From Chlorobiaceae bacterium (GTDB taxonomy: Bacteria > Bacteroidota > Chlorobiia > Chlorobiales > Chlorobiaceae): a stretch of DNA of 59,843 bases. Positions 52,677-59,843 of this stretch are shown one piece after another. A program made the position numbers and the translations under genes. How positions within the stretch are numbered: the first letter of the stretch is position 1; every line of letters starts with the position of its first letter. The notes under the pieces are model-generated. The model was not told the DNA's origin. It saw only the letters and a program-made list of their open reading frames with translations, and searched no databases. The stretch is taken from assembly GCA_013334485.1 (NCBI GenBank), contig JAAXXL010000007.1, positions 1 through 59,843 of the forward strand, given 5' to 3'.

Positions 52677-54092
52677 TTACGGGGTACCTGCCGGTGTTTC
52701 AAAAATACCTGCATCCTCGGGGCCGGAGAAAAACTCTCTGTGGAGATTTCTGACCGCAGTAACCACCTCGGCCTCCTGTACCACAAATCCGACATTGATC
52801 TCTGATGCTCCCTGGGAGATCATCCTGAGATTGACATCTTTCAGTGCGCTGAAAATTCTGCCGGCAACACCACGAGCCATGCGGAGGTTATCACCAACCA
52901 CACTGACCGTAGCTACATTATGCTCGATATCAACTTCACCAAAATTTTTCAGATCCTGGATCAGCTCCTCACTGAAACTTTTTTCGTCAACAGTCAGCGA
53001 TACCGAAACTTCACTTGTCGAGATCATCTCAACCGATACACCGTAACGGGCAAAAGCACCAAACAGCTCATTCATAAAGCCGTGACGACCAAACATCCGG
53101 TTTGAACGCATGTTGATGATACACTGACCCTTTTTGACCGCAATAGACTTGACAAGGCCACCGTAACTCTTGCCGGAAAGCCGTTCCGGATCGTTGGTAA
53201 TAAGCGTTCCCTTGGCATCGGGATGCCAGGAGTTGAGCACGTATACCGGAATATTTTTCTGAACCGCAGGGGCAATGGTGTCCGGATGGAGCACCTTGGC
53301 ACCAAGATAGGCAAGCTCCGCCGCCTCGGAAAAGGTCATAACACGAATGCTTCGTGCTTCAGGGACAAGCCTTGGATCACAGGTCATGACACCGTCAACG
53401 TCGGTCCATATCTGTATAGAGTTGTCATTGAGCCATGCACCGAAAAGGGCTGCGGAAAAATCAGAACCGCCCCTGCCGAGCGTGGATGTTATACCACCCT
53501 TTGTTGAGCCAATATAGCCCTGGGTAATGACCATAGTGCCCTTTGCAAGCAGAGGGGCGATCATGAGCGTAACATTAGCTTCACACAGGTCATTAAGCGG
53601 ACGGGCAAAGCCGAAATTGTCATCGGTAATCATAACCTTGCGGGCATCGACCCACTCTGCGTCATAGCCCTGATCCTGCATTGCAGCAGCAAACACAGTG
53701 GTAGAAAAGAGCTCGCCGAACGAACAGAACATATCTCTGGAACGCTCGGTCAGTTCACCAACAATATCAACGCCCTTGACAAGCATTTCAAGACGGGCAG
53801 AAAACTGTTCGATTGTGTCAAAAAGCTCTTTTTTCAGCTCTTCGCCCTTGATCAGTTGCTCAACGAGATCAAGATGAAACCCTCGTACCTCTCCGGCAAG
53901 ACACATTGCCTCGTCAAGATCGCTTCGTCCGGCAGCATCGGCAATATGCACCAGCTTGTTGGTTATACCGCTGCATGCACTGAGAACAACAAGAGGCGCA
54001 GCTCTCTTTGACTCCCGGACAACCAGTGAAATTGCCTGCTGCATCGCACCGGCACTCCCCACGGAGGTCCCTCCGAATTTCATCACCGCCAT
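52677..54092 (-). CDS. lysC: Aspartate kinase
   Basis: 471 residues, monofunctional. It phosphorylates aspartate for Lys, Thr, Met and diaminopimelate synthesis. Motifs are [44 protein letters not shown] and [14 protein letters not shown], followed by two ACT domains (about 310-460), which indicate allosteric control by an amino acid. The first gene of a probable lysC-purM-plsY-gpsA run; divergent from the NlpC/P60 gene. Confidence 0.96.
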   Translation of the reverse strand: MAVMKFGGTSVGSAGAMQQAISLVVRESKRAAPLVVLSACSGITNKLVHIADAAGRSDLDEAMCLAGEVRGFHLDLVEQLIKGEELKKELFDTIEQFSARLEMLVKGVDIVGELTERSRDMFCSFGELFSTTVFAAAMQDQGYDAEWVDARKVMITDDNFGFARPLNDLCEANVTLMIAPLLAKGTMVITQGYIGSTKGGITSTLGRGGSDFSAALFGAWLNDNSIQIWTDVDGVMTCDPRLVPEARSIRVMTFSEAAELAYLGAKVLHPDTIAPAVQKNIPVYVLNSWHPDAKGTLITNDPERLSGKSYGGLVKSIAVKKGQCIINMRSNRMFGRHGFMNELFGAFARYGVSVEMISTSEVSVSLTVDEKSFSEELIQDLKNFGEVDIEHNVATVSVVGDNLRMARGVAGRIFSALKDVNLRMISQGASEINVGFVVQEAEVVTAVRNLHREFFSGPEDAGIFETPAGTP

Positions 54093-54208
54093 ATCAATTC
54101 AAACAAATAGGTTAACTGTTATTCGTACTTTTTCGATTTTTCACGTACTTTTCTGTCATCTCTTCCATAGGCTGACTCCCGCAGTTTGCCAAAAAAAAAC
54201 CGGCAAAC

Positions 54209-54823
54209 ATGAAACAGTGCAGTTTCAGATATTCACACCCCTCATGGCTCAAGCCGTGCCGGGCACTGCTGCTCCTCGGAGTACTGGCAGGCATGCTCTT
54301 CAGCGTTACAGGATGCCAGATCCTGAAAGGCTCAGGAGAGAGTCGGGAGAGCAAATATAGTTTAAAAAAGAGAAAATCGTATATCTCCTGTCTCCCTGAA
54401 GGAGGGGGCGCTACGGTAAGGCGACCGCTTCCGCTAAGGGTACCTGATCAAGCTCTCAACGATCTCTTTGACTCCATTGACAACGCACTCGGAACCTCCT
54501 ACCGCTCCGGCGGCTCCTCACCTGACGGATTTGACTGTTCAGGCCTGGTAACCTACCTCTACAAAAAAAACTTCCGGATGCTGCTGCCGAGAACTGCCGG
54601 TGAGCAGGCTCTGCTCGGACCCCTGGTTGAGAAAAAAAACCTTGAGGCGGGTGATCTTCTCTTTTTCAGTATCAGGGGAGGACGAATTGACCATGTAGGA
54701 ATCTTTATGGGCAATGACAGCTTTGCTCATGCTTCAGTCGGGGGCGTGATGATCAACCGCCTGATCGAGAGCTACTACCTGCGCCGCTATATCTGTGCTG
54801 CCCGGATTATCCAACCTGATTGA
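54209..54823 (+). CDS. NlpC/P60 family lipoprotein (C40 peptidase)
   Basis: 204 residues. An N-terminal lipoprotein signal has a lipobox around SVTGC near residue 36. The NlpC/P60 catalytic domain follows: SPDGFDCSGLVTYLY (catalytic Cys), GDLLFFSIRGGRIDHVGIFMG (His) and SFAHAS with the third polar residue. It cuts D-Glu/diaminopimelate bonds in peptidoglycan, by family. Anchored in the envelope; closest to the Spr/MepS type. Confidence 0.92.
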   Translation: MKQCSFRYSHPSWLKPCRALLLLGVLAGMLFSVTGCQILKGSGESRESKYSLKKRKSYISCLPEGGGATVRRPLPLRVPDQALNDLFDSIDNALGTSYRSGGSSPDGFDCSGLVTYLYKKNFRMLLPRTAGEQALLGPLVEKKNLEAGDLLFFSIRGGRIDHVGIFMGNDSFAHASVGGVMINRLIESYYLRRYICAARIIQPD

Positions 54824-54922
54824 GCGCACTTCTCCGGCAGAGCAAAACCTGCTGCGCAAGGGGAAAATCTCTTATATTGCTGCTCAGCATTTCACTCTAT
54901 CAAACCACTCTGGCCATTTTTT

Positions 54923-55804
54923 ATGCCGCATTCAGCTCCGAACAACTATATCGAACTTGCTTTTGCAATAAATCCATCCCTCCATGAACTCTATATCGGA
55001 CTGCTTGCCACAGAAGGGGTAGAGTATTTTCAGGAGGAGGACGACCGGCTGCTTGCCTATCTGCCGGAAGCGGAGTGGAACGAAAAGAAAGAGCAAGCCA
55101 TAGTGAAACACCTGCACGAAAGGCTTGGCTCACTTCCTGTATACAAGGCCACCTTTATAGCCGACCGTAACTGGAATGCAGAATGGGAGGCCAACCTTCA
55201 GCCAATTGAGATATCAGATCGCTTTCTGATTGTCCAGCAAAACAAGCAGATTACCCCCAAGCCCGGCCAGATTGTCATTGAGATCAATCCAAAAATGTCA
55301 TTCGGAACCGGCTACCATGCCACAACCCGCCTGATGCTGCGCCAGATGGAACAACTGGAACTGAAAGACAAAAAAATGATGGATATCGGCACAGGCACCG
55401 GAGTACTTGCCATTGCAGCCCGGAAGCTCGGCAACAATCTGCCGATCCTTGCCTTCGACAACAGCTCCTGGTCGGCGGAAAATGCCATCGAGAATGTTGA
55501 ACAGAACAATGCTGAGGATATTCAAATAGCGCTCCTTGATGCAGAAGAGGATCTTATTGTGAATCTCAAAACGGGATATGACCTGATTCTGGCAAATATC
55601 AACAAAAATGTAATCGACCGGATTCTACCGGCCATAAGAAAGTACTCACCCGAAGCCACAGTGCTGCTCTCCGGCATTCTGGTCTATGACGAACCATGGC
55701 TGAAAAAACTTCTTAAGCGGCTCGACTATGAAAATGTTCAAACCATCTACGAAGATGAATGGCTCTCAAGCCTTGTCCTCCCACTATCCCGTCCAACTCG
55801 TTAG
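54923..55804 (+). CDS. prmA: Ribosomal protein L11 methyltransferase
   Basis: 293 residues. It trimethylates ribosomal protein L11. The N-terminal substrate-recognition domain is followed by a class I methyltransferase: NPKMSFGTGYHATTRLML, MDIGTGTGVLAIAARKLG, then DLILANINKNVI, the NxN variant of motif IV. Length is typical. The ppx gene follows after 15 bases. Confidence 0.94.
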   Translation: MPHSAPNNYIELAFAINPSLHELYIGLLATEGVEYFQEEDDRLLAYLPEAEWNEKKEQAIVKHLHERLGSLPVYKATFIADRNWNAEWEANLQPIEISDRFLIVQQNKQITPKPGQIVIEINPKMSFGTGYHATTRLMLRQMEQLELKDKKMMDIGTGTGVLAIAARKLGNNLPILAFDNSSWSAENAIENVEQNNAEDIQIALLDAEEDLIVNLKTGYDLILANINKNVIDRILPAIRKYSPEATVLLSGILVYDEPWLKKLLKRLDYENVQTIYEDEWLSSLVLPLSRPTR

Positions 55805-55819
55805 TCTTATTATCACTCT

Positions 55820-56755
55820 ATGAAACGGGTTTCATGCATTGATATCGGTACCAATACAGCCCTCTTGCTGATTGCCGACCTCGAACCGGAAGGAGGTATC
55901 ATCATACCGGTATGCCACCGCCAGACCATTGTACGGCTTGGCAAAAATGTAGATGCAGGAAAAGTCATCGACCGGGCGGCTCAAGAGCGCTTGATCACCT
56001 GCATGAAGGAGTACGCAGAACTAAGCCGCGAACACGGAAGCGAAAAGATCATCGCCGCTGGCACAAGTGCCCTGAGAGATGCCTCCAATCGGGCTGAGGT
56101 GATACGAACGATTGAGGATGAAACTGGCATTACGCTGAAATGCATCTCCGGCGAGGAGGAGGCTGAACTCACCTTTTTCGGCGCAGTTGCCGGTATGAGC
56201 CGGGTTCAGGAACCCTTCCTCGTGATTGACATCGGAGGCGGAAGCACGGAGATATCAATGGGCTCTCTTGCTGGTATAACGGAGAGTGTGAGCCTGAACA
56301 TAGGATCGGTAAGGCTGACGGAACGGTTTTTCACCATGCTGCCTCCGCCGGAAAGCGAGTTTGAACGGGCAAAAACAGAGATCAACAACATGCTCACCAG
56401 CAGTATACTGCCCTTTTTTGCTGCAAGGGAACAAGTGTTCGGTGTAGCCGGAACCGTGACGACCATAGCCCAGGTCAGTCAGGGAATGAAACACTTTGAC
56501 GCCCTGAAAGTACACAACTACCCGCTCAGCTACCGCGAAGTACACGAGATGCTCGAAAAGCTCAGGGTGAAAAACCATGAAGAGATCATTGCGCTTGGTA
56601 TTCCTGAGGGGCGCTCTGACGTCATCACTATGGGAACCCTGATCCTTCATCAGTTCATGCGGCTGCTCGGCATAGGGGAGATCAAAGTCAGCATCCAGGG
56701 TTTGCGCTTCGGCCTGGCGCAAAAGGAGCTGATTGACCTTCAGGAAACACTCTGA
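55820..56755 (+). CDS. Ppx/GppA family phosphatase
   Basis: 311 residues, hydrolysing polyphosphate or pppGpp by family. The actin-like ATPase fold shows CIDIGTNTALLLIADL, AAGTSALRDASNR, ISGEEEAELTFFGA and VIDIGGGSTEISMG. It is the short single-module form without the C-terminal HD-like domain of E. coli Ppx. Its last 68 bases overlap the end of the convergent methyltransferase gene. Confidence 0.93.
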   Translation: MKRVSCIDIGTNTALLLIADLEPEGGIIIPVCHRQTIVRLGKNVDAGKVIDRAAQERLITCMKEYAELSREHGSEKIIAAGTSALRDASNRAEVIRTIEDETGITLKCISGEEEAELTFFGAVAGMSRVQEPFLVIDIGGGSTEISMGSLAGITESVSLNIGSVRLTERFFTMLPPPESEFERAKTEINNMLTSSILPFFAAREQVFGVAGTVTTIAQVSQGMKHFDALKVHNYPLSYREVHEMLEKLRVKNHEEIIALGIPEGRSDVITMGTLILHQFMRLLGIGEIKVSIQGLRFGLAQKELIDLQETL

Positions 56756-57944
56756 GTGCATAGACGACAACCGGCTCTCTCTTTGCATTTCTGGTAAAAA
56801 AAAGAAACGCCTGTTCACTCTCTCTGAGACGGAACCTCTTGCGCAGTTCGTCAGGTGAAAGAGGAAAATCCCTCCGCTGGATGCTTGCTCCCCTAATATT
56901 GTGCTTCTCCAGAAAGGCCCTGAAGGCTTTCGGCTTCCAGGGGATGCTCTCAATGACACGAAACACCCTGCCGGGAAAAGCCTCGACGAGGCGGTCACCG
57001 GTCAGGTAATCAACCGAACTGTTCATAAACTCAAGGCCAACATCATGGGCAAGCACCGCTGAAAGTCTCGCCTTGATAATTGCGGGATCCGGCTCATAGA
57101 GATACTCCTTCAGCGAAGGGGCTACTGCTCGTTCTGCATCATGACCCCCGGAAACTTCAACAACGGCATCCGACCCGCTCGAAAGCGCAACCGCCCTGAG
57201 CTTCACCGGACTATCTTTCGCATCCCGGTCAAGCAGCAACAGCGACTCCTTGCATTCACCGTCAACCGAAACCACCACGATTTCCGAAAGTGCAGGAAGA
57301 GTCGCTTTCAGGGTACTCAACTCAAGCGCAGGAGAGGCCTTGATGCAGACCTTCGCCGCCTTGCGGAGAAGCAGGTCATGGTTGAGAACAACGTCAGGAC
57401 TTGCCGACTCAAGAGTGACAGAACGCCGCCCCTCTTCGCGGCGCGCCGGATCGACATAGATCCACTCAAAGCTGTTATCAGGAAAACCTGCAAGCAGGGT
57501 GAGGCTGTCAGCATGGTGCACCTGGACATTACCAATCCCGCACTGCTTCAGGTTATGCTCCATCAGGGTACAGAGCAGCGGATCGCGCTCACAATAGAGC
57601 ACCTCTTCAAAATTGCGGGAGAGAAACATCGAGTCTATGCCAAAGCCTCCGCTCAAATCAATTGCCTTCTTGCCCGACATAAACGAAGATTTGTATGCCG
57701 CCGCCCGCTCTCCCGAAGCCTGCTCCAGCGAGAGCGGAGTGTAGAGCAGGTTGTGCTGTGAAAGTGCTGGTAGTTTTTTTACAGCCTTCTGCCGGCACCC
57801 GATCTGTTCAGCCATCGCCCTGACCGGAAGCTCCGTTCGTCCATGAAACCGCATGGCAAATTGCGCCGGATCATAGGAGTAATGAAGCGCAATCAGCGCC
57901 TGAACATCAGGCTCAAGCAGGCGGTGGAACTCTTCGAAGGTCAT
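56688..57944 (-). CDS. THUMP-like class I methyltransferase
   Basis: 418 residues from the ATG at 57944 (TFEEFHRLLEPDVQA). A helical N-terminal domain precedes a methyltransferase core: KAIDLSGGFGIDSMFLS (motif I) and WIYVDPARREEGRR (the DPAR motif IV). The C-terminal THUMP-like domain includes RVIESIPWKPKAFRAFLEKH and IQRRDFPLSPDELRKR. The target is probably RNA, but this is not established. The last 23 codons overlap ppx on the other strand and read as a low-complexity tail. The first codons and 5' leader recur at 59036-59111. Confidence 0.85.
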   Translation of the reverse strand: MTFEEFHRLLEPDVQALIALHYSYDPAQFAMRFHGRTELPVRAMAEQIGCRQKAVKKLPALSQHNLLYTPLSLEQASGERAAAYKSSFMSGKKAIDLSGGFGIDSMFLSRNFEEVLYCERDPLLCTLMEHNLKQCGIGNVQVHHADSLTLLAGFPDNSFEWIYVDPARREEGRRSVTLESASPDVVLNHDLLLRKAAKVCIKASPALELSTLKATLPALSEIVVVSVDGECKESLLLLDRDAKDSPVKLRAVALSSGSDAVVEVSGGHDAERAVAPSLKEYLYEPDPAIIKARLSAVLAHDVGLEFMNSSVDYLTGDRLVEAFPGRVFRVIESIPWKPKAFRAFLEKHNIRGASIQRRDFPLSPDELRKRFRLRESEQAFLFFTRNAKREPVVVYALRVFPEGQSAPFAPGRSANPGC

Positions 57945-58002
57945 TGGGGGGAAATTTTCTTGAAAGGACTTACAGGACTTCAGCGACAACAAGGATCAAT
58001 AA
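57925..58002. repeat. Direct repeat copy A: 5' end and leader of the methyltransferase gene
   Basis: 78 bases including the first seven codons of the methyltransferase gene and its leader. A 76-base relative lies at 59036-59111 in the same orientation, with GGAACTCTTCGA, GAAATTTTCTTGAA and ACTTCAGCGACAACAAG shared. The two copies bracket the toxin-antitoxin-like pair. Confidence 0.85.
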
Positions 58003-58013
58003 TAACACTGCGA

Positions 58014-58493
58014 TTATTCTCCAATCCGTTGTAAAATTGCTGTCACAAATCGAGGGCTATACCGGATTCCTCTTTGCATCATCTCATCAAGAAACGGTTT
58101 GACTGCCGAGATTTCACCCATCTGTTTTGCCCGAATCAAAATCCCGACAGAACCGGATACGGTCAGATGTAAAGACTCCGCCACCTTGCGCCCAGTGAGT
58201 TCATCTATCAGGACTAATCCTGCTGCTCGCTCTAACGCTAAAGCAATCACTTCGGCTTCACCAGGATCAAGGGTCGGTAGCAGTAAATGAACTTGAGCTT
58301 CCGATTGTACTGTTTGAACTGAAATCCAGGGTTCTTGTACCAAATCAATAATCCCGTGCTGAATGTCACTGTATACAGCAATTTCTCCGGCAACAGCGTT
58401 TGGAATGACAAGTGTTCCAACAACTTTTCGAAGCAACGCCAATTGACCAATACGGGCAAAGGCAATTAACGGGGTAGCATTACAGATAATCAT
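58014..58493 (-). CDS. DUF3368 PIN-like protein (putative VapC-type toxin)
   Basis: 159 residues of the DUF3368 family, which has a PIN-like nuclease fold. NATPLIAFARIGQL holds the N-terminal motif, where Asn stands in the usual acidic position as in many family members. DPGEAEVIALAL supplies acidic residues, and VLIDELTGRKVAESL plus VSGSVGILIRAKQMG are family-typical. It overlaps the UPF0175 gene in ATGA, the classic antitoxin-toxin arrangement. An RNase toxin role is inferred. Confidence 0.88.
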   Translation of the reverse strand: MIICNATPLIAFARIGQLALLRKVVGTLVIPNAVAGEIAVYSDIQHGIIDLVQEPWISVQTVQSEAQVHLLLPTLDPGEAEVIALALERAAGLVLIDELTGRKVAESLHLTVSGSVGILIRAKQMGEISAVKPFLDEMMQRGIRYSPRFVTAILQRIGE

Positions 58494-58768
58494 GCCGCAC
58501 CTTTGGATAACTGCGCGACTCCTTGTAACTCACTTTCAACAATTGACTCATCATAATCAAACACAACAATCCCTTTTTGCGCCAGTATATCCATAAAGCT
58601 GAGCCGATTACATCCGGCCAAATCAGCCGCTTTTCCCAATGAAAGTTTTTTCTCCTGAAAATAAGTTATGGCCGCCATCAAACGAATCTCTTGTGCCAGG
58701 TCCTGAATCCCGATCTTGAGTGATGCCAGCAAGTCCTGGGATACTTCAAACGTCATTGTTTCTGTCAT
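58490..58768 (-). CDS. UPF0175 family protein (putative antitoxin)
   Basis: 92 residues from the ATG at 58768 (TETMTFEV); another ATG lies two codons upstream. UPF0175 proteins have an N-terminal beta/helix part (EIRLMAAITYFQEKKLSLGKA) and a helix-turn-helix-like segment (AADLAGCNRLSFMDILAQKG) followed by VVFDYD. They commonly pair with DUF3368 PIN-like proteins. Translationally coupled to the downstream toxin gene. Bases 58769-59035 upstream hold no gene. Confidence 0.88.
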   Translation of the reverse strand: MTETMTFEVSQDLLASLKIGIQDLAQEIRLMAAITYFQEKKLSLGKAADLAGCNRLSFMDILAQKGIVVFDYDESIVESELQGVAQLSKGAA

Positions 58769-59035
58769 AATCAAGCTCCTTCATAAAAATCGTTCAAGCA
58801 ACATACAACCATCAAGCTTCCTGTTTCAAAGATACTCACTGCGGTGTGCTCCATCAAGAGAAAATCAACGTATTTTTGATGATACCCGTGTTGGGGATTT
58901 TTCCGTGAGTCAAAAGTGATCAACCACCTCGGAGATGCGGTGATAAAGGTTTTCAGGGTGGAGTGACCTCTGCTCTCTCATAAAAAATTGATACCCGATC
59001 GTTGTTTTTATCATGACGAGAAAGCAGGCTTGCTG

Positions 59036-59111
59036 TGGAACTCTTCGAGGGCCATGGGGAGAAATTTTCTTGAAGGACCAAAAAGACTTCAGCGACAACA
59101 AGTACCAATAA
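59036..59111. repeat. Direct repeat copy B: truncated 5' end of the methyltransferase gene
   Basis: Matches copy A (57925-58002) over about 76 bases at roughly 80 percent by eye. On the minus strand an ATG is followed by ALEEFH, matching the TFEEFH start of the methyltransferase, then homology ends and a stop follows within about eight codons. It is a non-functional remnant at the outer edge of the toxin-antitoxin-like cassette. Confidence 0.85.
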
Positions 59112-59178
59112 AAAAAGAACTCCCGTTCCGGAAAATAGTGATTTACTCTTCGTCCCTGGTGTCCTTTGAGTCCTTCTC

Positions 59179-59739
59179 TTATTTCTTCGACCTGCTTCTC
59201 TGCTTGAGGCGAGCTTTGGTCATACGCTCACGAAGGCCGCCCTCGGCAACAAACTCCAGCTCAAGATAACGAATCTGGCGCGCAAGAAGGTAACTGCACA
59301 CCCTGATGAGACCGATAATCACATTGGCAGAAATTTCACTCTGTTCATGCTCAATACCTTTCTGAAACGTAGAGTAATCCGCATCAGGCAGCCGGTTAAG
59401 CTCTCGAAGACGCAGTGCATAGGGATGTTCAGGGCTCCACTCGCTGAAACCGTGAACTCTGAGAAAATCGCGATAATCCTCAAGCAACTCTTCAAGGCTC
59501 GCACGGGCAACATTGGTTAGCTTGATCTCTGTCTCCTTTGAGGTTCCGGATGCCATACTCCCTTCAATAATGTTCTGCTTGCCGGAACGGGCAGCCTGAA
59601 CCATCTGATCAATAGTACGGTCACTTTTTTTGTAAAATCTCCGGGTGAAATAACAGGTGGCATCATAAATAATTTCAGCCTTCCTGTAGGAGAGAAGATT
59701 CCTGTAACCTCCATGAACAGGAATAAAGCCTTCAGCCAT
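59179..59739 (-). CDS. Four-helix-bundle protein with suffix domain
   Basis: 186 residues. The family-typical opening GGYRNLLSYRKAEIIYDATCYF leads into the four-helix bundle (DQMVQAARSGKQNIIEGSMASG, then KLTNVARASLEELLEDYRDFL) known from S23-type intervening proteins. A C-terminal extension (VIIGLIRVCSYLLARQIRYLE) corresponds to the suffix domain. The C-terminal tail is very basic. Function unknown; such genes are spread patchily between genomes. It is encoded next to the toxin-antitoxin-like cassette. Confidence 0.85.
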   Translation of the reverse strand: MAEGFIPVHGGYRNLLSYRKAEIIYDATCYFTRRFYKKSDRTIDQMVQAARSGKQNIIEGSMASGTSKETEIKLTNVARASLEELLEDYRDFLRVHGFSEWSPEHPYALRLRELNRLPDADYSTFQKGIEHEQSEISANVIIGLIRVCSYLLARQIRYLELEFVAEGGLRERMTKARLKQRSRSKK

Positions 59740-59843
59740 AAATTCCCTCCAAAGATTTTTTGAGAAAAAAACCGAAAAGAGAATTATTATCTTTAAAATA
59801 CTTCACATCAATCGAAAAACCTGAGCAAACCTGGTTTTTTTGA

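Overview
The window reads as a chromosomal segment of a green sulfur bacterium (Chlorobiota; Chlorobium or a close relative). This rests on family content and gene style rather than a search. HemL points to the C5 route to tetrapyrroles, System II cytochrome c maturation (ResB plus a WWD-type partner) is present, a half-length ClpB resembles the short ClpB I recall from Chlorobaculum, and Shine-Dalgarno sequences are often weak. Most of the window has balanced base composition; about 9.9-13.2 kb is clearly more AT-rich.

Layout. 0-6.7 kb: RlpA, a methyltransferase, then DsbD, ApbE, a DUF3570 protein and MazG on the minus strand. 6.8-13.9 kb: mnmE followed by an accessory region. A DUF4143 ATPase gene is bracketed by the true mnmE 3' end and a diverged second copy of it, then comes an AT-rich minus-strand operon (a TIGR04255-like protein, two unknown proteins, a lipoprotein) and a decayed toxin-antitoxin pair. 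13.9-20.1 kb: a DUF1566 protein and a compact chaperone-usher locus with two unrecognised subunit-like proteins. 20.2-22.2 kb: cytochrome c maturation. 22.4-28.5 kb: an esterase, a TreS-maltokinase fusion and GlgE, which together form the trehalose to maltose-1-phosphate to alpha-glucan route. 28.6-36 kb: prfB with its programmed frameshift, a phosphoesterase, an M23 peptidase, a Cys-cluster protein, an exported deaminase-like protein, a degenerate WecB-like protein, an LptA-like protein and an FmdB protein. 36-45 kb: recO, hemL, a fluoride-channel cluster, a SOUL lipoprotein, ruvX, pyrE-tyrA-nadK and a large unknown gene. 44.8-45.3 kb: three tandem copies of a 169-170 bp intergenic repeat. 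45.3-57.9 kb: a KdsC-like protein and KdsA, the half ClpB, NagZ-SixA, the lysC-purM-plsY-gpsA run, an NlpC/P60 lipoprotein, prmA, a Ppx/GppA phosphatase and a THUMP-like methyltransferase. 58-59.8 kb: a UPF0175/DUF3368 toxin-antitoxin-like pair lying between two copies of the methyltransferase 5' end, then a four-helix-bundle protein.

The most notable signals are: two accessory cassettes each bracketed by a partial, diverged copy of the neighbouring core gene's end (mnmE 3' end, methyltransferase 5' end); three 16-bp palindrome-like sites spaced 32-33 bp apart in front of the DUF4143 ATPase; the uncharacterised TIGR04255-like operon; a KdsC-like phosphatase whose nucleophilic Asp is a Pro; a deaminase-fold protein with a signal peptide; and a chaperone-usher locus in a phylum where such fibres are not usually discussed. 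No integrase, transposase, CRISPR array, rRNA or tRNA gene was seen.
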